22,243 bases of DNA. It comes from CAYWTX01 sp964461295. GTDB lineage: Bacteria > Planctomycetota > Phycisphaerae > SM23-33. The stretch covers positions 1 to 22,243 of the forward strand of contig CAYWTX010000336.1 of the NCBI GenBank assembly GCA_964461295.1, read 5' to 3'. Below are positions 1 through 6,356 of the stretch, piece after piece (position 1 is the first letter of the stretch; the number at the start of each line of letters is the position of its first letter). The notes beneath the pieces were generated by a model. It ran no database searches, was not told the origin of the DNA, and saw only the letters and a program-made list of their open reading frames with translations. Position numbers and translations under genes: made by a program.

Positions 1-443
1 TCGCCGCGGACCTTCATCCCCTCGCCGCCTTCGCCCTTGAGCTTGCCTTCGCCTTCGCCGCCTTTACGCTTCTCGCCCACCTTCTCCATCTCGGCCTTCT
101 GCTCCGCCGTCAGGATGCCCTGGACTTCCTTCACCGCCGCGGCCATGATGAGATCGACGCTGGCCTGCTGCTCGGGCGTCAGCTTCACCCGCAGGACCCG
201 GTCGAGGTTCCTGCGCCACTCGGGGGCCCACTTGCCGCCCTCCTTGCCGCCATCACGCCTCTCGCCCTCGACCTTCGGCGGCCTGGCGACGCCTTCGCTC
301 CTATCGCCATCGCCGCCTTCCCGCACCTTCGGCGCCTTGGGTTCCTTCACGCCCTTGCCGTCTTCGGCCCACAGCGTCCAGGCCGGCGCCGCCACCGCCA
401 CCGCCACAGCCGCCAACATCATCCTCAACGTCCATCGGTTCAT
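1..443 (-). CDS. Secreted Lys/Glu/Gly-rich protein with Spy/CpxP-like LTPEQ motif (3' part outside window)
   Basis: An open frame on the minus strand starts at ATG 443 and stays open for 147 codons to the left edge, so its C-terminus is missing. An AGGAAAGGA-type ribosome site lies just upstream of the ATG. The first 26 residues are a signal peptide (MNRWTLRMM, then an Ala/Val-rich core, then a likely cut before Glu-Asp-Gly). The mature part is strongly charged and low in complexity, rich in Lys, Glu, Gly and Arg. Near residue 90 comes LTPEQQASVDLI and near residue 112 LTAEQKAEMEK. Repeated LTxEQ segments are typical of periplasmic Spy/CpxP-like and related helical proteins found in many planctomycetes. 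Function is not known; a periplasmic helical protein is the best guess. The plus-strand open frame over the same bases looks like a Ser/Pro-rich shadow. Confidence 0.7.
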   Translation of the reverse strand, partial: MNRWTLRMMLAAVAVAVAAPAWTLWAEDGKGVKEPKAPKVREGGDGDRSEGVARPPKVEGERRDGGKEGGKWAPEWRRNLDRVLRVKLTPEQQASVDLIMAAAVKEVQGILTAEQKAEMEKVGEKRKGGEGEGKLKGEGGEGMKVRG

Positions 444-746
444 CGCTCTGTCCTTTCCTGTTCTGGTCCATCGGGCAGAATCACACGCTGACTACGTGGC
501 GTCGGGACATGGAAACAGTTACCACCGAGAGGTTGTGAAAGAATTGAAGTTCGCAGCCTGGCCCACGCTGGAGGCTTTCTGCCTCCCCTTCAGGGCTGAT
601 CGCCTAATCCATTGTATACCGTGGGCTTACGCCCACGGCTAAGTCCTGATCGCCCCTTCCGGGCCAAGAGCGATAGAGCTGTTTCCGCGACTCTTCCCAA
701 GCTCTGAATCCGCCGCCTCGCTTGGGCGGGCCTCCGGAGAAGAAAT
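444..746. other. Intergenic region with short hairpins, no gene seen
   Basis: There is no convincing gene between the left-edge secreted protein and the HU terminator. A 6-bp hairpin (GGAGGC, loop TTTCT, GCCTCC) lies at 570-586 and is followed by CCTTCAGGGCTGA, a diverged relative of the REP-like sequences at 10174 and 22076. The perfect palindrome at 619-638 is listed separately. I could not identify a promoter for the left-edge gene with any confidence. Confidence 0.5.
619..638. repeat. Perfect 8-bp palindrome, loop TTAC
   Basis: CCGTGGGC, loop TTAC, GCCCACGG forms a perfect 8-bp hairpin in gene-free DNA. It has no T-tract on either side, so it is not a standard terminator. The same style of hairpin (GGGC arms around a short loop) is seen in the element at 1620-1796. 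It is probably one copy of a dispersed palindromic repeat. Confidence 0.55.
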
Positions 747-779
747 CGGGCCGGTCGTCCTTGATGGAAGACCGGCCCG
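747..779 (-). terminator. Intrinsic terminator of the HU gene
   Basis: Arms of 10 bp (747-756 and 770-779, CGGGCCGGTC/GACCGGCCCG) enclose a 13-nt loop that has a further 3-bp pairing. Read on the minus strand the stem is followed by ATTTCTTCT, a modest T-rich tail. It sits about 40 nt past the HU stop codon. Confidence 0.75.
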
Positions 780-817
780 TTACCAAATCCGTTTACGGCC
801 GGTGCCGCGACGAAGGC

Positions 818-1096
818 CTAGAGGACTGCGTCCTTGGCAGCCTTGGCCACACGGAACTTCACGGCCTTCTTCGCCTTGATCTTGATCTTCTCGCCGGTGG
901 CGGGGTTGCGGCCCCATCGCGCCGCGCGGTTGACCACGATCAGCTTGCCCAGTCCGGGGACCATGAAGCCGGTCTTGGCATTCTTGTAGGCCAGGGCCAC
1001 CAGGCCCTCGACCGCCGCGGTCGCCTGCTTCTTGCTGATCCCTGCCGCCTCCGCCACAGCCGCCATCGTCTGGGACTTCGTGATCGCCTTGGCCAT
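818..1096 (-). CDS. HU-family histone-like DNA-binding protein
   Basis: This 92-residue protein belongs to the HU/IHF family, whose dimers bend and compact DNA. The family signature is plain: GFMVPGLGKLIVVNR at about 43-57, then ARWGRNPATGEKIKI, the beta-arm with the GRNPxTG motif that enters the DNA minor groove, and a C-terminal helix (FRVAKAAKDAVL). Length is normal for the family (about 90). The start is fixed by AAGGAG 8 nt before the ATG. It ends in a good intrinsic terminator at 747-779 and has a candidate promoter at 1229-1255, so it looks monocistronic. The N-terminal half is Ala/Lys rich, as in other planctomycete HU proteins. The subtype (HU-alpha, HU-beta or IHF-like) cannot be set from one copy. 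Confidence 0.95.
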   Translation of the reverse strand: MAKAITKSQTMAAVAEAAGISKKQATAAVEGLVALAYKNAKTGFMVPGLGKLIVVNRAARWGRNPATGEKIKIKAKKAVKFRVAKAAKDAVL

Positions 1097-1228
1097 TTCC
1101 TATGCTCCTTCTTGCATGAGAACCGAAAACGACGAGATTCCGCACACTGCCGCGGCCGCTTCTCTACATCCATGAACCCGGCAGCCGCCACATGATCTGG
1201 GGCCCCAAGCCCCGACGGGCAACTACAT

Positions 1229-1255
1229 ACTGTATAGTGTATGCGGGCCCGTCAA
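1229..1255 (-). promoter_or_regulatory. Candidate sigma-70 promoter for the HU gene
   Basis: On the minus strand TTGACG (1250-1255) is followed after 15 bp by TACAGT (1229-1234); an overlapping TATACA (1231-1236) is an alternative -10. The area is locally AT-rich in an otherwise very GC-rich region. It would give the HU mRNA a leader of roughly 125 nt. The -35 is convincing, the -10 position is not certain. Confidence 0.4.
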
Positions 1256-1410
1256 GAGAAAATCGCGATTTTTCTTCGGAAATCAGCGCGGTTCGTGTGC
1301 GGATGCCCGGGAATCGCCGCGAAATCGCGGGGTCTGGCGCGGACAACCCGGCCGCGACGGCGAAAAAGTGGCTGTTTGCGGAACAAGACCCGCCATTTCC
1401 GCTCCGCGGC

Positions 1411-1434
1411 GGGCGGGCGGTTGGGGGCTGGGGG
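1411..1434 (+). other. Possible G-quadruplex motif upstream of tRNA-Ser
   Basis: Four G-runs of 3, 3, 5 and 5 are separated by loops of 1, 5 and 2 nt, which meets the usual four-run G-quadruplex pattern. The last part is a direct heptamer repeat (GGGGGCT twice). It lies about 30 bp before the -35 element of the tRNA promoter. Folding is predicted from sequence only. Confidence 0.45.
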
Positions 1435-1462
1435 CTGGCGCCGCGACCCGGTGACTCGGCGC

Positions 1463-1490
1463 TTGTCACCCCGGCAGGATGTGGTATAGT
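1463..1490 (+). promoter_or_regulatory. Sigma-70 promoter of tRNA-Ser
   Basis: TTGTCA (1463-1468), a 16-bp spacer, and TATAGT (1485-1490) end 7 bp before the first base of the tRNA at 1498. Transcription would thus start at or next to the mature 5' end. Confidence 0.75.
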
Positions 1491-1497
1491 GACACGC

Positions 1498-1582
<85 letters not shown>

Positions 1583-1619
1583 TTGTCGATGGCCCTGGTG
1601 GCGAGGGACGCTTCACGGC

Positions 1620-1796
1620 AACTGGGTATCCACTTGACTCAACCGGGGCTCCGGGGTGGCATGGGCGTCTCGCCCATGCGTGGCAGGGCCGTCCCGGCCG
1701 TGCGTCTCACGGGCATCCTGCCCGTGTCCGGCCATGGGCGGGACGCCCGTGCCACATCGCAAGCCCGCCCCGGTTGAGTCACGTGGATACCCAGTT
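1620..1796. repeat. 177-bp nested palindromic element with 30-bp terminal inverted repeats
   Basis: The outer arms 1620-1649 and 1767-1796 are inverted copies of each other with one mismatch in 30. Inside lies a chain of four hairpins, each with G/C-rich arms around a 4-6 nt loop: 1659-1679 (GCATGGGC/GCCCATGC), about 1683-1703, 1708-1726 (CACGGGC/GCCCGTG) and about 1733-1751. The first and last inner units are also inverted copies of each other. No open frame in it looks like a gene. Structure is that of a MITE or REP/BIME-type non-coding mobile repeat. A shortened copy of the arm sequence (GGCAACTGGATAC) recurs at about 1823-1836. Confidence 0.75.
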
Positions 1797-1809
1797 CCCG
1801 CGATGGGCC

Positions 1810-1839
1810 TTGTTTCGCCCCGCGGCAACTGGATACGAT
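1810..1839 (+). promoter_or_regulatory. Weak candidate promoter for the S55 peptidase gene
   Basis: TTGTTT (1810-1815), an 18-bp spacer and TACGAT (1834-1839) lie 37 bp before the start codon. The -10 falls within the shortened copy of the palindromic element's arm, so the repeat may have supplied the promoter. The match is weak. Confidence 0.3.
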
Positions 1840-1878
1840 TTCGGTCTGCCCCGTTGCCGCGCCTCAGGGAGATTCATG

Positions 1879-3837
1879 ATGCGACTTTGCTCAACCGTCC
1901 GGTTCATCGCTGTCGGCGTGTTGGCCTCGGCCTGCCTCGCGCTGGCATCGCCGCCCGCTTCGACCGACGACCGCCTCGCGGCGGCGAAGGAATTCGTCGA
2001 GAAGTCCGACCGGTATCTTCACCACAGCCGGCTGGGGCGCGGCGTGGAGGGGTACGGCCTGACGGTGCTGGAAGGCACGAAGGTCGTGCGGTTCAAGCTG
2101 AAGGTCGTGTCGGTGATGGGCAAGTGGGCGCCGCACCAGGACGTGGTCCTGGCGACACTGGCCGAGCAGAACCTGGAGCACACGAGCATCATCGCGGGGA
2201 TGAGCGGCTCGCCGTGCTATGTGAAGGATCCCCGCGACGGCAAGGACAAGCTGATCGGCGCCGTGGCATACGGCTGGTCGGGGCAGAAGGACGCCCTGTG
2301 CGGCATCCAGCCCATCACGCAGATGCTGGCCGCGAGCGGGCAGTTCGACAAGGGCGGGCAGGAGTCCGCGCCGGCGCTGAGCGGCGTGTCGGCGGAGCAG
2401 TCGGCCGCCATCGCGGCCGCGGCCGTCAACCCCGAACGGATCGACTTCGTGCAACTGTGCCTGCCGGCGGCGAGGCAAGGCGCCGCGGCCGGCGCGGGCG
2501 ACGACGGCTCGCCGCGCCTGGCGGCGCTGACGACGCCGGTGATGGTGAGCGGGGCGGGCGCGCGGGCCCGCGCGGAGATGGCGAAGTGGTTCGCGCCGCT
2601 GGGGATGGTGCCGGTCGCCTCGGGCGCCGCAGGCGACGCCGACGCCGTCGCCAACGACAACGCCAGGATCGAGCCCGGCGGCGGCATCGCCGTGCCTCTG
2701 GTCAGCGGCGACGCCGACATGGCCGCGGTGGGCACCGTCACCGACGTCGTCGACGGCCGGGTGCTCGCCTTCGGACACTCGTTCTTCGGCGAGGGCGAGA
2801 TGGACCTGCCCATCGCGCCAGCCTACATCCACACCGTCGTGGCCGGCATCCTCGGCAGCTTCAAGTTGGGCAGCGGGCTGAAGGGCGCCGGCTCGCTCAC
2901 GCGCGACGAGAAGGTCACCGTCGTCGGCAAACTCGGCCCGCAACCGACGATGATCCCGATGACGGTGAGCATCGACTGGAAGTGCGCCGGCCGCAAGGAG
3001 ACGTTCCGGTACAACGTGGCGCGGCACCGGTGGCTCACGCCCGCGCTGACGCGGATGACGCTGACCAACTCGGTGTCGGACTGGCACGCCCTGCCCGTCG
3101 AGCACACCGTGCGGCACGAGGTCGCCGTCGGCTTCGGCAAGCTCGGCACGTTCCGGGCCGCCAACGTCACCTCCGGCGACGATATATTCCCTGTCGCATC
3201 CGACCTGGGCCGCTGCGTGGCGGCGATGATGAACACGCCCTTCGGCCCGCGCGTGGCTCCCGAGAAGATCGACGTCGCCATCGTCGTCGAGAAGGGCGAT
3301 TCGTCGGCCTTGCTGATGGAACTCAGACTCGACGGCGCCGTCTACCGCCCCGGCGAGACCGTCACCGGCACGCTGACGTACCGGCCGTTCCGCAAGCCGC
3401 GGACGACCATGCCGGTGCGGTTGGCGTTGCCCGATGCCCTGCCCGACGGCGGGTATAGCCTCACCGTGTGCGACGCCGACCGTGCCGCGGCCGCCGGTTT
3501 CTCCGAGCGGCCGCACCTGTTCAGCCCGCGGACGACGGAGGAGTTGTTCGCGGCCGTGCAGCGGGCGGTCGTGCCGCCCCGGCGACAGCTCTATCTGCGC
3601 CTGCCCCTGAGCACCGGCGGCGGCGTGGCCCTTGCCGACAGCGAAATGCCCGACCTGCCCGAAAGCCGGGCCAGGATTCTGGCCCAGGCCCGCCCGGCCG
3701 ACATGCACAGCTTCTCCCGCAGCCTCGTGCAGACCGTGCAGACCGAGTTCATCCCCACAGGCTCCCTCAGTGCCGCCTTCCAGGTCCTCCGCAAGCCGGT
3801 CGAAACCATCCTCCGCGATAAAGGAACAAAAGAATGA
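1879..3837 (+). CDS. Secreted SpoIVB-type (peptidase S55 domain) protein
   Basis: A 652-residue protein with an N-terminal signal peptide (MRLCSTVRF, then a hydrophobic core ending near ALASP at 21-25). Residues 62-150 match the C-terminal half of the SpoIVB S55 serine protease domain: TKVVRFKLKVVSVMG, then GMSGSP at 107-112 (the serine motif), LIGAVAYGW and a closing GIQPITQML. The His motif of S55, here LAFGHSF with His300, comes after the Ser motif, not before it as in SpoIVB. The last 200 residues are a separate beta-rich region (YRPGETVTGTLTYRP near 490). Start choice: AGGGAG sits 7 nt before ATG 1879 and 4 nt before ATG 1876, so 1879 is favoured. The frame stays open far upstream but that part runs through the tRNA. 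It overlaps the next gene by 4 nt. Substrate unknown; protease activity is inferred. Confidence 0.85.
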   Translation: MRLCSTVRFIAVGVLASACLALASPPASTDDRLAAAKEFVEKSDRYLHHSRLGRGVEGYGLTVLEGTKVVRFKLKVVSVMGKWAPHQDVVLATLAEQNLEHTSIIAGMSGSPCYVKDPRDGKDKLIGAVAYGWSGQKDALCGIQPITQMLAASGQFDKGGQESAPALSGVSAEQSAAIAAAAVNPERIDFVQLCLPAARQGAAAGAGDDGSPRLAALTTPVMVSGAGARARAEMAKWFAPLGMVPVASGAAGDADAVANDNARIEPGGGIAVPLVSGDADMAAVGTVTDVVDGRVLAFGHSFFGEGEMDLPIAPAYIHTVVAGILGSFKLGSGLKGAGSLTRDEKVTVVGKLGPQPTMIPMTVSIDWKCAGRKETFRYNVARHRWLTPALTRMTLTNSVSDWHALPVEHTVRHEVAVGFGKLGTFRAANVTSGDDIFPVASDLGRCVAAMMNTPFGPRVAPEKIDVAIVVEKGDSSALLMELRLDGAVYRPGETVTGTLTYRPFRKPRTTMPVRLALPDALPDGGYSLTVCDADRAAAAGFSERPHLFSPRTTEELFAAVQRAVVPPRRQLYLRLPLSTGGGVALADSEMPDLPESRARILAQARPADMHSFSRSLVQTVQTEFIPTGSLSAAFQVLRKPVETILRDKGTKE

Positions 3838-6263
3838 CCCGCGCCCGTGTCGCCGCGTTTTCCGCGGCCGTCGTGCTGGCGATGTCCGTCGCCGCCCAGG
3901 CCGTCCGCCCGACCGTCTGGGGCCAGTCGTCCGAGGCCCAGTTCGCCAAGGGCAAACTCGCCGGCACCGTGACCACCTCGCTGGGCGAGGTCCGCCTCGG
4001 GCGAAAGCTCACCGTCCTGCTGCCCGGCGAGCACGCCCCGGCCGTGGTGTCGTGCGTTGCGTCGGCCGGTAAGACGCTGTACTTCGGGGCCGGCAACGAG
4101 GGCGCGGTCTACGCGATCGCGGCGGACAAGCCCGAGAAGACCGCCAGGAAGTTCGCCGAACTGCCCGGCGCGATGGTCTCCTGCCTGGTGTGGACCGGCA
4201 AGGACCTGCTGGCCGGCGCCGGCGGCGGCGACAAGGCCGGCGTCTACCGCGTCGATGGCCAGGGCAAGGTTGCGCCCGTGTGGACCGACGCGGGCGTCAA
4301 GTACGTCTGGGCGCTGGTCGAGGGCGAGGCCGGCACGTGGTACGCCGCCACCGGGCCCGAGGCCAAGGTCTACGCCATCGACAAGGCCGGCAAAGGCAGC
4401 GTGATCTACGAGGCCGGGGCGAAGCTGGCCAAGAACATCCTGTGCCTGGCCGCCGGCGGCGGCAACTTGTACGCCGGCACCGACGACAGCGGCCTGGTCG
4501 TCGAGATCGACCCCAAGGCCAAGACCTCCCGCATCCTGCTGGACTCGCAGGAGAAGGAAGTCTCGGCCCTGGTCGTCTCCGACAGCGGAGGCGTGTGGGC
4601 GGCGACGGCCGACGCATCCAAAGCCGCCCCCGACGGCGCCCCGGCGAGCGACGAGGAACGCAAGGGCAAGGCCGGCGGGGCCGCCACCGGCCCGGCCGCC
4701 ACGCCCCCAACGTCCGTGCCGGCATCGCGGCCCGCCGCCGGGTCTGCGGCTGCACCGGCCACCAAGCCCTCCCAGGACGGCGCCGCCGGCCCCGGCGACG
4801 CCCCCGCGAGGGCCACCCCGCGGGATGTGATGGCGAAGCTCGACGCCCTGCTCGAGAGCATCCAGGACAAGTCTTCGACCACCGCGCCGGCGGCGCCCAA
4901 CCCAGCCTCGACCACCGCGCCCGCGGCGCCCCCCGCGCCAACGCCGGCGCCCCCCGCGGCGCCCAAGCCCATCCTGATCATCCCCGCCCGGACGATCGCC
5001 CCGTCCGCGACCGGCGGGCCGCCGGCGCTCGCTGCCGGGCCGATCGTCCAGGGCAACGCCGTCTACTACATCCGCCCCGACGGCCTGGTCGACACCATCT
5101 TCCGCAGGCCGGTGACCATCCTGTCCATGCTGCGGACCGACAAGCACCTGCTGCTGGGCACCGGCAACGGCGGCGTGCTCTACAGCGTCTCGCTGGACGG
5201 CGACGAGGTCTCCATGCTCGCCGACACCGACGCCAAGCAGATCACCGCCCTGGCCGCCGGCGAAGCCGGACAAGTCTTCCTCGGCACGGCCAACCAGGGC
5301 TCCGTCGCCCGGCTCGAGAAGGACCTGGTCGCGGCCGGCACCTACGACTCCGAAACGCTCGACGCCAGGCAACTCGCCCGCTGGGGCACGATGCAGGCCA
5401 GCGCCGTGCTCGCCGGCGGAAAGGTCGCCGTCGCCACGCGCAGCGGCAACGTGGCCGAACCGGACGACAAGACCTGGAGCTCCTGGAGCAAGGAAATGCC
5501 CCTCGACGGCGGGTTCCTGTCCGTCGGCAGCCCCGCGGGGCGGTTCCTCCAGTACCGCCTCAGCTTCGCCGGCGACGGCAGGACCTCGCCCTCCGTCCGG
5601 GCCGTCCGCGTCATCTACCAGCCGGGCAACCTGCCGCCAACCGTGGCGTCGGTGGACGTGACGGCCGTGCAGAAGGGCGAGCGCGGGCCCGCGGGCGAGC
5701 CGGTCGCCCCCACGCTGGCGTTCCGCCTGCTGACGATCAAGGCCGCCGACGAAAACGGCGACGCGCTGAAGTTCACCATCGCCTTCCGCGAGCTGGGCAG
5801 CGACAAGTGGATCACGCTGACCGACAAACTGATGGCGCCGCAGTTCGTGTGGGACACCCGCGCCGTGCCCGACGCCACGTACGAACTCCGCGTCACCGCC
5901 AGCGACGAGCCGGCCAACCCGCTCGCCTCCGCCCTGACCGCCACCCGCGTCACCGAGCCGGTGCTGGTCGACAACACCCCGCCCGCCATCGCCGACCTCC
6001 AGGCCAAGATGGCCGCGACGAAGGCAACCGTCACCGGCCGCGCGACCGACTCCGGCAGCCGCGTGGCGAGCATCCATTACTCGGTGGACAGCCAGGAGGA
6101 GTGGGTGGAAGTGCCCTCGTCGGACGGCATCTGCGACAGCGACAGCGAGAAGTTCAGCTTCGAGGTGAAGGACCTCAAGCCCGGCCCGCACCGCATCGCG
6201 GTCCGCGTGACCGACGAGTTCCTGAACGTGGGCTACGCCTCGGCCAACGTCGAGGCCCGGTAG
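3834..6263 (+). CDS. Secreted beta-propeller protein with Pro/Ala linker and C-terminal Ig-like domain
   Basis: An 809-residue protein. Residues 1-23 form a signal peptide ending in AAQA. Residues about 65-260 are propeller-like repeats of the form (L/V)YAGTxDxGxVxxID (e.g. LYFGAGNEGAVYAI, WYAATGPEAKVYAI, LYAGTDDSGLVVEI). A low-complexity Ala/Pro/Thr linker fills about 263-378, holding one short amphipathic helix (VMAKLDALLESIQDK). Propeller repeats resume at about 395-510 (LLLGTGNGGVLYSV, VFLGTANQGSVARL), so the linker may split one propeller. A WSSWSKE segment and FLQYRLSF follow near 545-575. Residues 600-809 look like fibronectin/Ig-like folds (ENGDALKFTI, WDTRAVPDATYELRVTASD, GPHRIAVRVTDE). 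The ATG overlaps the S55 stop codon (ATGA), with AAAGGA 8 nt upstream, so translation is coupled. Probably a periplasmic or surface binding partner of the S55 protein; ligand unknown. Confidence 0.8.
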   Translation: MTRARVAAFSAAVVLAMSVAAQAVRPTVWGQSSEAQFAKGKLAGTVTTSLGEVRLGRKLTVLLPGEHAPAVVSCVASAGKTLYFGAGNEGAVYAIAADKPEKTARKFAELPGAMVSCLVWTGKDLLAGAGGGDKAGVYRVDGQGKVAPVWTDAGVKYVWALVEGEAGTWYAATGPEAKVYAIDKAGKGSVIYEAGAKLAKNILCLAAGGGNLYAGTDDSGLVVEIDPKAKTSRILLDSQEKEVSALVVSDSGGVWAATADASKAAPDGAPASDEERKGKAGGAATGPAATPPTSVPASRPAAGSAAAPATKPSQDGAAGPGDAPARATPRDVMAKLDALLESIQDKSSTTAPAAPNPASTTAPAAPPAPTPAPPAAPKPILIIPARTIAPSATGGPPALAAGPIVQGNAVYYIRPDGLVDTIFRRPVTILSMLRTDKHLLLGTGNGGVLYSVSLDGDEVSMLADTDAKQITALAAGEAGQVFLGTANQGSVARLEKDLVAAGTYDSETLDARQLARWGTMQASAVLAGGKVAVATRSGNVAEPDDKTWSSWSKEMPLDGGFLSVGSPAGRFLQYRLSFAGDGRTSPSVRAVRVIYQPGNLPPTVASVDVTAVQKGERGPAGEPVAPTLAFRLLTIKAADENGDALKFTIAFRELGSDKWITLTDKLMAPQFVWDTRAVPDATYELRVTASDEPANPLASALTATRVTEPVLVDNTPPAIADLQAKMAATKATVTGRATDSGSRVASIHYSVDSQEEWVEVPSSDGICDSDSEKFSFEVKDLKPGPHRIAVRVTDEFLNVGYASANVEAR

Positions 6264-6275
6264 GGCCAGGTCGAA

Positions 6276-6291
6276 GGCAGCAGGCAGCAGC
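6276..6291. repeat. Heptamer tandem repeat (GGCAGCA x2)
   Basis: GGCAGCA occurs twice in tandem and then begins a third time, in the 93-bp gap between two converging genes. It resembles short tandem heptamer repeats seen elsewhere in the window (1423, 11683, 15771). No T-tract terminator was found in this gap. Confidence 0.5.
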
Positions 6292-6356
6292 GAGGACAGA
6301 CGCGGATCTCTCCGGGCGCCGCGGCTGCCCGCATCGGATCGCGTGTTCGCCACCGG

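Noticed and set aside
37..642. Plus-strand frame of 201 codons over the left edge
   Set aside because: Ser/Pro/Arg-rich composition typical of an antisense shadow; the minus strand holds a signal-peptide protein with a ribosome site.
604..786. 60-codon minus-strand frame between the left-edge gene and HU
   Set aside because: It spans the HU terminator and the palindrome at 619-638, with no ribosome site or domain.
1921..1950. Lipobox in the S55 protein signal peptide (LASAC)
   Set aside because: The residue at -3 is Ala, not Leu/Val/Ile, and a type I cleavage site follows; lipoprotein status is not supported.
3591..6353. Minus-strand frame of 920 codons antisense to the propeller gene
   Set aside because: Gly/Arg/Val-rich with no domain; the plus strand has a coherent secreted protein.
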